NCBI RefSeq assembly: GCF_000730625.1
Contig: NZ_BBIT01000005.1
Location: 558,001-622,000 of the forward strand
DNA length: 64,000 nucleotides
Direction of reading: 5' to 3'
Origin: Pseudomonas oryzihabitans NBRC 102199
Lineage (GTDB): Bacteria; Pseudomonadota; Gammaproteobacteria; Pseudomonadales; Pseudomonadaceae
The notes beneath the pieces were generated by a model that searched no databases, was not told the DNA's origin, and saw only the letters and a program-made list of their open reading frames with translations. Shown in pieces: positions 17,197 to 26,569 of this stretch. Numbering within the stretch: the first letter of the stretch is position 1; every line of letters starts with the position of its first letter. The position numbers and the translations under genes were made by a program.

Positions 17197-18567
17197 TCAG
17201 TGCCGGAGCATGAAGGTGTCGTATTCCAGGTCGTCCAGCACCCGGTCCAGGCGGTGCAGACCCAGCAGCACGCAACAGGCCAGGGAGACGGTGAAGCCGT
17301 AGCCGAAGAAGCTCGGACCCAGCTCGATGCTGAGCAGGGTCAGCGCCAGGTTGAGGCCGAGAAACAGGGTGCAGAGCATCAGCACGGTGTCGCGCCGGTC
17401 CAGGTAGAAGAAGACGTTGAGCAGCGCCATGAACACCACCTGGATGCTCACCCCCACCACGTCGATGTAGAACAGCGGCAGGTAGTAGTGCGACATGCCG
17501 AGCCAGGCCAGCAGCTGGGGCGCCAGCAGGAACACCAGCACCAGGGTCAGGCCCTGGACCTTGCAGATCTCCAGCAGGCCCTGGCGGATGGCCAGGATCA
17601 TCTGCTCCTTGAGCTGGCTGATGTGCTGCAGGGTCTCGCCGCCGCGCACGGCGTTGAACACCCGCTCGTACCACTCGGCGAAGTCGGTCTCGATGCGCAC
17701 CAGGAACACCGCCATGCCGGGGATGATGGCCAGGTAGGCGAGAAAGATCGGCAGGTCGTAGAGGATGGAGGCGCGCAGCGGACCGATGACGGCATCGGAG
17801 GTCAGCGGATTGAACCAGAAGACGAATTTGTCGACCCAGATGCCCAGGTTGTAGAACAGCCCGGTGACCAGCAGGCTGATGAAGATCTGCTTGCGGTCGA
17901 GGAAGTCGAAGGCCACCAGACGCTCGGCCGGGTATTCGCGGATGATGTCGTAGAGAAACATGAACAGCAGGGCGGCGTGGCCCAGCAGCAGCGCCATAAG
18001 CAGGCCGTCCATGCCGAGGAAGCGCAGCACGAAGGCGGCGGCGATCATGATGGCGTAGCCCAGTGTCATCACCACCAGGATGCGGTTGTAGGCCTTCATC
18101 CCCGACAGGAAGATGATCACCAGCCAGAGATCGCAGAGGGTGACGAAGTTGGCCAGCACCAGCAGCCGGTAGGCGAAGGGCTGGTCGAACAGGGTGGCCA
18201 GCAGCAGGAAACCCAGGCCGCCGGCGACCAGCGTGACCAGGAGCAGGATGCCCACCAGATTGGGCAGGATGCTGGTCTGTTTCTCCTCGAACAGCCGGTC
18301 CGAGACGAAGCGGGTGAAATACAGCTGCAGGCCGCCGGTGAGGATCAGCGAGCTGGCCATGAGGTAGGTCACCGTGACCAGGAACTGGCGGATCAGCACG
18401 CTGGGGGTGACGATGCCGGTGGCCAGCACGCCGATCAGCATGACGCTGATGATCGACAGCACCCAGGGCCCCGAGCTGATCAGGCCGGCATAGACATAGG
18501 CGCGCAGGGTGGCGGTGTAGGAGTCGCGCGCGAGGATCTTGCGCAGTTCGAAGCCGATGCCGGCCAT
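17197..18567 (-). CDS. pelG: Pel polysaccharide flippase-like membrane protein PelG
   Basis: 456-residue inner-membrane protein of the MOP flippase type with about 12 membrane segments, starting MAGIGFELRKILARDSYTAT as other PelG proteins do. PelG is thought to move Pel across the inner membrane together with PelD, PelE and PelF. Length agrees with P. aeruginosa PelG (456). It starts one base after the pelF stop. Confidence 0.95.
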   Translation of the reverse strand: MAGIGFELRKILARDSYTATLRAYVYAGLISSGPWVLSIISVMLIGVLATGIVTPSVLIRQFLVTVTYLMASSLILTGGLQLYFTRFVSDRLFEEKQTSILPNLVGILLLVTLVAGGLGFLLLATLFDQPFAYRLLVLANFVTLCDLWLVIIFLSGMKAYNRILVVMTLGYAIMIAAAFVLRFLGMDGLLMALLLGHAALLFMFLYDIIREYPAERLVAFDFLDRKQIFISLLVTGLFYNLGIWVDKFVFWFNPLTSDAVIGPLRASILYDLPIFLAYLAIIPGMAVFLVRIETDFAEWYERVFNAVRGGETLQHISQLKEQMILAIRQGLLEICKVQGLTLVLVFLLAPQLLAWLGMSHYYLPLFYIDVVGVSIQVVFMALLNVFFYLDRRDTVLMLCTLFLGLNLALTLLSIELGPSFFGYGFTVSLACCVLLGLHRLDRVLDDLEYDTFMLRH

Positions 18568-18568
18568 G

Positions 18569-20092
18569 TCAGACGACCCTCCCGATGGCGTCCTGGTAGA
18601 GCTCGCGATAGCGTTCCAGCATCAGCGGCTCGGTGTAGTAGCGATTGACCCGGGCGAGGCCGGTGCGCTGCGCGGCCTGCCAGCGGCCGGGATTGCGCAG
18701 CAGGGCGAGGATGGCGCGGGCGGTGGCCTGGGGATCGGCGATGGCGACCACGCTGCCGCCGGTGCCCAGGGCGCGGTCCTCGGGGATGGAACCCTCGATC
18801 AGCTCGCGGCAGGAGCCCACGTCGCTGCTCACCACCGGCACCCCGGCGGCCCAGCCTTCGAGGATCACCAGCGGTTGGGCCTCGCTGATGGAGGTCAGCA
18901 CCATGAGGCCGAGCTTGGGCAGGATGTCGCCGATCTTCTGGAAGCCGAGGAATTTCACCTTGCCCTCCAGGCCCAGGCTGGTGACCAGGCTGTGGCATTC
19001 GGCGGCGTATTCCTCGTCTTCGTCTTCCGGGCCGACCACCCAGGCCTCGGCCTCGGGCATGGCGCTGATCACCCCGCGCATGGCGCGGATGAAGGTCTTG
19101 ACGTCCTTGATCGGCACCACCCGGCCGAGCAGCCCGACCACCGGCGGCACCCCTTCCGGGCGGCGCTCCAGGGCGTCCTGCCACTGGGTGAGGCTGATGC
19201 CGTTGGGGATCACCCGGCAGCGCGCGGGATCGGCGCCGTCCTGGATCTGCCGGCGGCGGTTGCCGTCATAGAGCGAGATGATCGGATCGGCGGCCTTGTA
19301 GGTGAGCAGGCCGATACGCTCGAAGAAGCGGATCCACAGCCGGCGGATGTAGCTGACGTCCACGTCCAGGCCAGTACGCAGGGCTTCATCGGGCCCTTCG
19401 GCGATCCACTTGGCCTGGGCCAGGTCGATCTTGCGTTCCTTGGTGTAGATGCCGTGCTCGCTGAGCAGGAAGTTGCAGCCCCAGCGCCGCTGCAGGATAG
19501 CGCCGAGCATGCCGGCGTAACCGGTGGAGATGGAGTGGATCATCCGCGGACGCGGCAGGCGGCGCGCGGCCTCGGCCAGCATCAGCAAGGGCGCCTGCAT
19601 GGCGCGCAGGGTCCAGAGGTAGTCGACGAAGGAGGGATCGGTGCAATAGCGCTCGTAGCCCTCGGTGATGGCCTCCCAGCTGGCGCGGCTGTACATGAAG
19701 TCGTCCAGGGTCACGCTGCCCTGGGCGAAGGCGTCCACCAGGGCATCGCCCTGGGCGGCGCTGGGTTCGTCGGGGTGGTGCAGGAAGGCGTGCAGGTCGC
19801 GCAGCAGCTGCACCGGCGCCTGGCGTCTTGGACTGATGGGCGCCGCCTTGGGCACCCAGGACCCGGCGAGAAAGTGTTCCTCGATGTGCACCACGTTGGG
19901 CGGGATGGCGTAGTGGCGCTTCTCGTAGTTCTCGCGCTGGCCGCCGATGAAGAACACCGAGAAGGTCAGCTCCGGCAGGCCGAGGATCAACTGGTTGACC
20001 CAGCTCGACACCCCGCCGCGCACATAGGGCCAGGTGCCCTCCAAGAGCAGGCAGACATCGGGGGTGACGGTCGCGGCGGGGGCGTCTTTCAT
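18569..20092 (-). CDS. pelF: Pel polymerising glycosyltransferase PelF
   Basis: 507-residue cytoplasmic family-4 glycosyltransferase that builds the GalNAc/GlcNAc-type Pel chain from UDP-sugars. N-terminal part: DVCLLLEGTWPYVRGGVSSW. C-terminal part: GRVVPIKDVKTFIRA and the E-x7-E motif SEAQPLVILEGWAAGVPVV. Length equals the P. aeruginosa protein. The first 4 bp overlap the end of pelE, indicating translational coupling. Confidence 0.96.
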   Translation of the reverse strand: MKDAPAATVTPDVCLLLEGTWPYVRGGVSSWVNQLILGLPELTFSVFFIGGQRENYEKRHYAIPPNVVHIEEHFLAGSWVPKAAPISPRRQAPVQLLRDLHAFLHHPDEPSAAQGDALVDAFAQGSVTLDDFMYSRASWEAITEGYERYCTDPSFVDYLWTLRAMQAPLLMLAEAARRLPRPRMIHSISTGYAGMLGAILQRRWGCNFLLSEHGIYTKERKIDLAQAKWIAEGPDEALRTGLDVDVSYIRRLWIRFFERIGLLTYKAADPIISLYDGNRRRQIQDGADPARCRVIPNGISLTQWQDALERRPEGVPPVVGLLGRVVPIKDVKTFIRAMRGVISAMPEAEAWVVGPEDEDEEYAAECHSLVTSLGLEGKVKFLGFQKIGDILPKLGLMVLTSISEAQPLVILEGWAAGVPVVSSDVGSCRELIEGSIPEDRALGTGGSVVAIADPQATARAILALLRNPGRWQAAQRTGLARVNRYYTEPLMLERYRELYQDAIGRVV

Positions 20093-21078
20093 AACCAGTA
20101 CTTCACCAGGGCGGCGAACGGCGGCCGCTTCTTCAGATCCGCCGGCAGGCTGTCGAGCAGCGCCGGGATGACCGCGTAATCGCGGCGCAGAAAGGCGATT
20201 TCGGCGCGAAAGGGCGCCAGTTGCGCCAGGGGTACGCCCGCCGCTTCAGCGTCCTGGAAGAATTCCAGGGCGCGCTCGGGCTCGCCCTGCTCCAGGGCGA
20301 TGCGGCCGGCGAGGATGCGCAATTCTTCATTTTCTTCCCCGGCCAGGGCCAATTCGATGTGTTCGCGGGCCTGGCCGAGCACGTGACGCAGGACGCTGCC
20401 CTGGGCCAGACCCAGATAGGCCAGTTCCCAGTAGCCGCGGGCCAGGGTGCCGTGCAGCGCCGGCTGGCGCTCGGCGGGGGTGCTGGCCAGTTCGCCGAGC
20501 TGGGTCTCGATGCGCTGGTTGATCTGGCTTTCCTGCTGGTCGAGCATCGAATAGGCGAGCAGCCGCACGTCGTCGGCCGGATCGCGCAGGGCCAGCTTGA
20601 GGATGGGGATGGCGTCGCGCCCGGGCATGCGGCGAGTGGCGAAGAGCGCGGTCAGGCGCTTGTCGGTGCTGGGCGCGTGGCGCAGGACGTCCTGCAGGCC
20701 GCCGTCGCTGAACAGCATCTCCTCGCGCCGTTCCAGCGGGCGGAACGGCAGATTGGGCACGCTGCGCGCCTCCCAGGCGATCTCGCGGTGTTTGCGCGGC
20801 AGATAGAGTGCCGGAAACACCGCGGCGATCACCCCGGCCGCGCCCAGCAGCGGAATGAAGAAGGCCAGGGCAAAGAGAAACAGCGGACTCCAGGGCAGCG
20901 GGCGCTGGTAGCGCCGGGGCAGCAGCAGCCAGGCGCCCCCTGCCAGCAGGGCGCTGCCGGCGGCATGAGCGGCGGCGAAGGCCAGGGCCGCCGCCGCCAC
21001 CGGCAGGTTGGCAAACAGCAGCGCCCAGCTGCTGGCCTCGAAGGCGAAGGCGCCGCTAAACAGCCACTTGCTGTTCAT
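20089..21078 (-). CDS. pelE: Pel inner-membrane TPR protein PelE
   Basis: 329 residues from the ATG at 21078 (MNSKWLFSGAFAFEASSWAL). Two membrane helices lie at about residues 10-30 and 35-60, followed by a soluble region with HEAT/TPR-like repeats (LARGYWELAYLGLAQGSVL, ELRILAGRIALEQGEPERAL). PelE assembles with PelD and PelG. The frame is open to 21192, but that stretch overlaps pelD and lacks conservation features. Overlaps pelD by 23 bp. Confidence 0.92.
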   Translation of the reverse strand: MNSKWLFSGAFAFEASSWALLFANLPVAAAALAFAAAHAAGSALLAGGAWLLLPRRYQRPLPWSPLFLFALAFFIPLLGAAGVIAAVFPALYLPRKHREIAWEARSVPNLPFRPLERREEMLFSDGGLQDVLRHAPSTDKRLTALFATRRMPGRDAIPILKLALRDPADDVRLLAYSMLDQQESQINQRIETQLGELASTPAERQPALHGTLARGYWELAYLGLAQGSVLRHVLGQAREHIELALAGEENEELRILAGRIALEQGEPERALEFFQDAEAAGVPLAQLAPFRAEIAFLRRDYAVIPALLDSLPADLKKRPPFAALVKYWL

Positions 21079-22429
21079 GCAGGCCACACTCGTTGAACAG
21101 GAAGACGCGCAGCTCCTGGGCGCGGGTCTTGGGCAGCAGCTCGTGCTCATGGCTGCGCACGCCCAGGCTTTCCAGGGTGCTGTCCTGGCCATGGCGCTCG
21201 GCCAGCAGCTGGCGCAGCCGGCGGCGATAGCCTTCCAGGCCGTCGGAGGAGGTCAGCGGCAGCAGGACCAGCAGGCAGGGGTGACCGGCCTGATTGGTCA
21301 GGCGCAGTTGCAGGTCGAGGCCGCGGCGACTGCCTTCCAGCAGCGCCAGGGCCCGCTCGCCACCGTCGGCCTCGGTCATCTCGAAGCAGAACAGGCAGGC
21401 GGGCAGGGCGTGCTGCTGGGCGTCGCGCAGCGAGCGCTTGAGGTGCTGGGAGAATTGCTGGGCGTCATCGTCGGCCAGGGCCAGCGCCTGGGGATCGCTG
21501 CCCAGCAGGTCGGCGATGTGGCCGGCGAGGATGGTCAGCAGGTTGAGGGTGCGTTCGTTGAAGGAAAAGAACGGCATCTGCTCGATGGCCAGTACCGCCA
21601 GCAGCCGCTCCTCGGTGTCCAGCAGAGGCACGCAGGCCTGTAGCGCCGAATGCTGGGTCTCGCCGCGTTCCAGCAGCGCCTGGCGGATGCTCAGGGTCTC
21701 GCCGCGCTCCAGGGTCAGGCGCACCAGCAGGTCGTCGGGATCGATGCCGGGCATCTCGCCCTGGCTGGCGAGGGCGCGACGATCCACCCGGCCGTTGCCG
21801 TCGACCCGGTACAGCCCCGCTACCCGCAGCGAACCGTACTGGGTCAGCAGGCCGACGATGGGTTCGGCCAGGGCCTGCAGGGCATCCTGCTCGCGCGGCA
21901 CCTCGCGCAGCTGGCGACGCAGGTCCAGCAGGGAGCTGCGCAGGCTGAGATCGTTGCCGGCGACGCGCTGCTCCAGGCGATCGTGGGAGATGCGCAGCAG
22001 GTGGTGGGCGCGGGTGAATTCATCCAGGCGCAGCTGGCGATAGTCGTTGGCCAGGTCCAGCCGTTCCAGGCGCCGATCCCAGAGATCGCGGAATTCGCCC
22101 ACCAGCATGGCGCAGAGCAACACGCCGACGATAAAGGACGCCGGGATCTCCTCGTAGGCCGGATAGCCCTGGCGGTGCAGGTAGAGCAGGGCCACAACCA
22201 AGAGGCTGGCACTCACCAGGCCGCGCATGAAGCCATAGCGCACGCCCATGAGGATGGGCGCGAACACCACCCAGGGAAAGGCCAGGCCGACCATCAGGGG
22301 ATCTTCCGGCACCAGCCAGAAGCCCAGCCCCAGGGCGGCCGCCGTGACCAGCAGGGTTTCCAGCCAGGACAGGCGGCCACTGGCGCGGGGCGCCAGGGTG
22401 TAGTCCTTGTGGACGGATTGCAGGGCCAT
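21056..22429 (-). CDS. pelD: c-di-GMP receptor PelD
   Basis: 457 residues from the ATG at 22429 (MALQSVHKDYTL), matching the P. aeruginosa length of about 455. Four membrane helices (SWLETLLVTAAALGLGFWLV, then three more to about residue 120) are followed by a GAF domain and a degenerate GGDEF domain. The GGDEF part has lost the catalytic motif but keeps an RGLD (R-x-x-D) inhibitory-site motif near residue 378 plus downstream arginines (GYRRRLRQLL), the layout that binds c-di-GMP in PelD. The ATG overlaps the pelC stop codon. Pel output should therefore be activated post-translationally by c-di-GMP. Confidence 0.94.
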   Translation of the reverse strand: MALQSVHKDYTLAPRASGRLSWLETLLVTAAALGLGFWLVPEDPLMVGLAFPWVVFAPILMGVRYGFMRGLVSASLLVVALLYLHRQGYPAYEEIPASFIVGVLLCAMLVGEFRDLWDRRLERLDLANDYRQLRLDEFTRAHHLLRISHDRLEQRVAGNDLSLRSSLLDLRRQLREVPREQDALQALAEPIVGLLTQYGSLRVAGLYRVDGNGRVDRRALASQGEMPGIDPDDLLVRLTLERGETLSIRQALLERGETQHSALQACVPLLDTEERLLAVLAIEQMPFFSFNERTLNLLTILAGHIADLLGSDPQALALADDDAQQFSQHLKRSLRDAQQHALPACLFCFEMTEADGGERALALLEGSRRGLDLQLRLTNQAGHPCLLVLLPLTSSDGLEGYRRRLRQLLAERHGQDSTLESLGVRSHEHELLPKTRAQELRVFLFNECGLHEQQVAV

Positions 22430-22944
22430 CAGCGCAGCTGCAGCTCTTGCGCGGTGCCGCGCAGGACCTTTTGCGCGGTGGCGGCCAGGCTCTCGCGCGA
22501 CCAGCCGGAGCGGGCGCCGCTGTTGCTCCAGACCACCCGGCCGCTGGCCGGCTCGACCACCTGCAGGGTCACGCCCACCGCCGGTTCGCCGTCCAGGCCG
22601 TTCTTGTATTGCCACTCGTCGACGCTGCCGGTGAGCACGTATTGCAGATTCTGTTGCCGCGCCCAGTCCAGGGCCGCGCGCTGGCGGGCCTTCTCGTCGT
22701 CGGTGGGATTGCCGCCCTGGCTGTCGTCATAGACCTGCGGACGGATGCCGCGCTCGCCGAGCACGCTGACCAGGATCTGCGCCGCGCGATCGCCGGCCAT
22801 GGGCGCCTGGGCATAGTTGGCCAGGGGCACCAGGCCCCAGCGGGCATCCTTGGGCAGGGCTTCGCCACTGGGTCGGGTAAAGCTCGAGCAGCCGGCCAGG
22901 AGCACGGTGGCGACACTGGCGACGAGCAGACGCGTGATGTTCAT
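22429..22944 (-). CDS. pelC: Pel outer-membrane lipoprotein PelC
   Basis: 171-residue lipoprotein: signal ending VATVLLAGC with the lipidated cysteine at about residue 19. PelC forms a ring at the periplasmic side of the outer membrane that guides Pel to the PelB barrel. Length matches the known 172 residues. It follows pelB by 22 bp and its stop overlaps the pelD start. Confidence 0.94.
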   Translation of the reverse strand: MNITRLLVASVATVLLAGCSSFTRPSGEALPKDARWGLVPLANYAQAPMAGDRAAQILVSVLGERGIRPQVYDDSQGGNPTDDEKARQRAALDWARQQNLQYVLTGSVDEWQYKNGLDGEPAVGVTLQVVEPASGRVVWSNSGARSGWSRESLAATAQKVLRGTAQELQLR

Positions 22945-22966
22945 GAGGTCTCTCCCTTGAAGCGGC

Positions 22967-25900
22967 CTAGCGACCGATTCGATTGCTGTATTGAATGCCC
23001 AGGGTGCTGCCGGCCTGACCGCCGCTGCCCTGGGGCGCGGACTGGTAGCCGGCGGTGAACGCCAGTTCGTCGTCGCCGAGCACTACCATGCCCAGGCCGA
23101 CATTCAAACCGTAGTTGAATTCGCGCTCGGTCCACTGCCAGCCGACCAGGGTGTCCACCAGCCAGCTGTATTGGGGATGGGTGCGGTTGAGCGAACCGGG
23201 AATGCCGCGTCGCCAGCTGCTGCCGACATAGAGCTGGCCATAGCGATCCTGCAACAGCTGGGTGCCGCCCAGGGCTTCCAGGTCGGCCACGGTGACCTCG
23301 CCGTTCTCGCCACTGCCGGCCAGCGGCTGCAGGTAGCGGGTGACGCTGGCGGGCAGGGTGCTGCGCGCACTGTTCTGCTGATAGGTGATGCCACTGCGCA
23401 CCTGCCAGGTGGGACCTTCGAAGAAGATCATGTGGCTCAGCTCCAGGTTGAAGGCGAAGCCGCTGCCCAGGGCATCGCCGTCCCGACTGGAATAGCGATT
23501 GTGCGCCGCTCGCCAGCTCAGCTGGTCGCGTGGCGTGAGGTTGTGGCGCCCGGCCAGGCTGACGCTGTCCCGCCGGCCGAGGGCGCGCAGATAGCCGCTC
23601 TCGTCGGGTTGCCGGTGCCAGTCCAGGGCCGCCTCGATCTCGGTGTTGCCATCGATACGCCAGGTGCGGGCGACGCCCAGGCCCAGGCGATTGCTGTCCG
23701 AACGCTGGCTGGCATCGACGGTGGTTTCCAGACCGCCATCGGCCAGGTTCTTCAGCACCTTGAGCAGCATCTGGTGTTCGTTGCCCAGGGCATCGGACTT
23801 GAGGCCGCTGCTCTCCACGCGATTCTGCTTGAGCTGGACATCGGCATAGATGTCATCGCTGAGTCGCCGGGCGGCGCGCACCTCGGTGCCCTGTTCGATC
23901 AGACCGCCATAGTCGCGGCGTTCCCAGCCGGCCTGGACGCCGTTGGGGGTGCGCTCGGCCTGCTCGGTGGCCTGGCGCAGCAACTGTCGCTGGATGACCT
24001 CCGGCGGCTCGTCGCCGGCGGCCGTCAGGGCCGCGGCCTGGGCGTCGCCGGCATGGCCGAGGCGCTGCAGCATCTCGACGCGCTGCGCCGGATCCAGATC
24101 GCCGGCCGCCAGCAGCTTTTCCAGCTCGCCGCGATTCTGCCGGCGCAGGACTTCCTGCAACTGCTCGTACTGGCGCACCTTCAGACCACGGCTCTTGGCC
24201 CAGGCCAGCCATTCGCCCTTGAGGCCGTCGTCGTTGTTCTGGCTGAGTGCGTCGAGCCACTGATCGAACCAGAGTTGCAGCATGCTCGGCGAGCCATCCT
24301 GCCAGGCACGCGCCTGGGCCAGCGCCGCCTGGGGACCGCGCAGGCTGGAGAGCAGACGCAGGTAGGTGGCATAGCGCTCGGGGGTGGCCGGCACCTCGTC
24401 GTTGGCCAGGTGCGGCGTGACGGCCTTGCGCAGCCGCAGCGCCGCGTCCTGGTGACCGGCGGCGTCCAGGGCGTCGGCGTAGGCGGCCTGCACCAGCCAG
24501 TCCTGGGGATGGGCGTCCAGGTAGCGGCGATACCAGCCAAGCGCCTCTTCCGCCTGGCCCAGCAGCACCAGGCCGCTGCCGAAGGGTAGCCAGAGCACGT
24601 CGCTGTCCCGGGCCCGGCCCTTCCAGTCGCGCAGCAGGGTGGCCAGTTCGGTCTGGCGATTCTGATCGATGAGCAGCCACAGCAGCCGTTCGCGGAAGCG
24701 GTCGTCATCCGGAAAGCGCTGCAGGGCCTGGCGATAGCCCTCTTCGGCCTGGGCGATGCGCCCGCGCTGGAAGTCCAGCCCCGAGCGCGCCAGCCAGACC
24801 GCGGGATTGTCGGCCGAAGCCGGCTCGCGCGCGGCACTGGCCAGCAGCCGCTCCAGCGCCGCGGTGTCCTTGAGTTGCTCGGCCCATTGCAGGGCGTCGG
24901 TCAGGCGCTTCTGGTTCTTGCTCTTTTCCCAGCTCTTTTCCAGCAAGGCCAGGGCCTTGCGCGGCGCCGTGCGCAGATAGATCGCCAGCAGTCGATCCTC
25001 GTCGTTGGCGGTCAGGCCCTTGTCGATCGTGGCCAGGCGTTCGAAGGCCAGCTGGGCTTCGCCGTCGCGCTCCAGCTCCCAGGCCAGCTCCGCCCGCAGC
25101 CGCCAGTAGTCGACGCCCTGCCGCTGCTTGGCCGGCATGCCCTCGAGCACCTTCCAGGCTTCTTCGGGCTTGAACAGCTCCCACAGGGTGCCGGCCCAAG
25201 TCAGATACTCCGCGTTGGTCAGCGGGAATCTCTTGCCGAACGCGGCCCAGCCTGCGGCTTCGGCGTCGCCCTGCTCGGTACGGGCCAGCAGCTGCTGCAG
25301 CCGCTCCCAGGCCAGGCGCTGCTTCGGCTGACGCCGGATGTAGTCCCGCAGCCAGCGCTCCTCGGCGGCGGGATCGCCCAGGGATTCGTAGGCGAAGATC
25401 AGCGCATCCAGTTCGGTCTTGTCCAGCTGCCGTTGCCGCGACGCCTCGGCCAGCAACTCGACCACGGCATCGAAGCGAAACGCCCGCGCGGCCAGCTTCC
25501 AGGCATGATCGCGCCGTTCCGGATCGTCCTGGCGCGCCAGCAGGCGCAACCAGAGGTCGAGGGCTTCGTCCATATGCCCGGTCCACTCGCCCAGCTGGGC
25601 CAGTTCCGCGAGCAGTTTTTCATCGTCCGGACGCAGCGCCAGCAGCTGATGACCCTCTTCCCAGGCACGTTCGGTGTCGCCTCGGCCCAGGGCCAGCCGG
25701 TACGCGGCCTCCAGGGCGGCCGGGTCGTCCGGCTGCCACTCGCGCCAGCGATCGATCAGGCGCTGGGCCAGGTCCAGGCGCCCGCTGCCCTGGGCGGCGG
25801 CCACCCCGGCCTGCAGCCAGGCCAGACCACTGGCATCGGCCTGCAGCCGCGGCAGTTCCTGTTCCAGCAGGGCGGCGGCCTCGGCGCCCTGGCCGGCGGC

Positions 25901-26569
25901 AAGCCAGGCATCGAAGGCCTGGTGCCGGTAGCCCTGGCGTTGCTCGACCGAATCGGCGAGATCGGCCAGGCGCAGATAGAGGCGGGCGGCCTCCTGCTGC
26001 CGCCCGCCGGCCAGACTCCAGCGCGCTGCCTGTTCCAGCCATTGCTGGCGCCGGGGCGGATCGCGGCGCGCCAGTTCGACATAACGCTGCGCCGCCGTGG
26101 CCGGATCGCCCAGTTGCAGGGCGCGCTCGGCGACCCGTTGCAGCTGGGGCGTGCTCAGGGTCGCCACGTCCAGGGCGCTCAGCTGTTGGGCCAGGCGCTC
26201 GCGCTCGGCATCGGCCAGGCCTTGCGGCTGGGCTTCAGCCTGCAGGATGTCCAGCTCCAGGGCATAGAAGGGCGTCGACGCCAGCGGTTTCGGCAGCAGC
26301 TGCAATTGCCGCCGCGCCTCGTCGATGCGCCCGAGGGCGATCAGCTGGTCGATCAGCTTCATGCGCAGCCCGGTGTCGTCCGGGGTCGCCTTGAGCAGCA
26401 CCTGGGCGTAGCTGATGGACACCTGGTCGGCCGGCTCCTCGCCGGGCAGGAAGACCTGCTTGCCATGAAAGGTCAGCACCAGCACCAGTGCGGTGAGGAG
26501 CGCGACCCCCAGCAGCGTCCAACCACTCAGGAGCCGGGTTTTCTTAGCCGCAGACGATCTCACCGTCAC
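22967..26569 (-). CDS. pelB: Pel export porin with TPR scaffold PelB
   Basis: 1200-residue protein. One N-terminal membrane helix (LLSGWTLLGVALLTALVLVL, about residues 13-32), roughly 800 residues of TPR repeats in the periplasm, and a C-terminal outer-membrane beta-barrel of about 320 residues (repeated amphipathic strands, ending GSTLGIQYSNRIGR). The P. aeruginosa protein has 1193 residues. TPRs bind PelA and place it at the exit pore. Overlaps the pelA end by 26 bp. Confidence 0.96.
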   Translation of the reverse strand: MTVRSSAAKKTRLLSGWTLLGVALLTALVLVLTFHGKQVFLPGEEPADQVSISYAQVLLKATPDDTGLRMKLIDQLIALGRIDEARRQLQLLPKPLASTPFYALELDILQAEAQPQGLADAERERLAQQLSALDVATLSTPQLQRVAERALQLGDPATAAQRYVELARRDPPRRQQWLEQAARWSLAGGRQQEAARLYLRLADLADSVEQRQGYRHQAFDAWLAAGQGAEAAALLEQELPRLQADASGLAWLQAGVAAAQGSGRLDLAQRLIDRWREWQPDDPAALEAAYRLALGRGDTERAWEEGHQLLALRPDDEKLLAELAQLGEWTGHMDEALDLWLRLLARQDDPERRDHAWKLAARAFRFDAVVELLAEASRQRQLDKTELDALIFAYESLGDPAAEERWLRDYIRRQPKQRLAWERLQQLLARTEQGDAEAAGWAAFGKRFPLTNAEYLTWAGTLWELFKPEEAWKVLEGMPAKQRQGVDYWRLRAELAWELERDGEAQLAFERLATIDKGLTANDEDRLLAIYLRTAPRKALALLEKSWEKSKNQKRLTDALQWAEQLKDTAALERLLASAAREPASADNPAVWLARSGLDFQRGRIAQAEEGYRQALQRFPDDDRFRERLLWLLIDQNRQTELATLLRDWKGRARDSDVLWLPFGSGLVLLGQAEEALGWYRRYLDAHPQDWLVQAAYADALDAAGHQDAALRLRKAVTPHLANDEVPATPERYATYLRLLSSLRGPQAALAQARAWQDGSPSMLQLWFDQWLDALSQNNDDGLKGEWLAWAKSRGLKVRQYEQLQEVLRRQNRGELEKLLAAGDLDPAQRVEMLQRLGHAGDAQAAALTAAGDEPPEVIQRQLLRQATEQAERTPNGVQAGWERRDYGGLIEQGTEVRAARRLSDDIYADVQLKQNRVESSGLKSDALGNEHQMLLKVLKNLADGGLETTVDASQRSDSNRLGLGVARTWRIDGNTEIEAALDWHRQPDESGYLRALGRRDSVSLAGRHNLTPRDQLSWRAAHNRYSSRDGDALGSGFAFNLELSHMIFFEGPTWQVRSGITYQQNSARSTLPASVTRYLQPLAGSGENGEVTVADLEALGGTQLLQDRYGQLYVGSSWRRGIPGSLNRTHPQYSWLVDTLVGWQWTEREFNYGLNVGLGMVVLGDDELAFTAGYQSAPQGSGGQAGSTLGIQYSNRIGR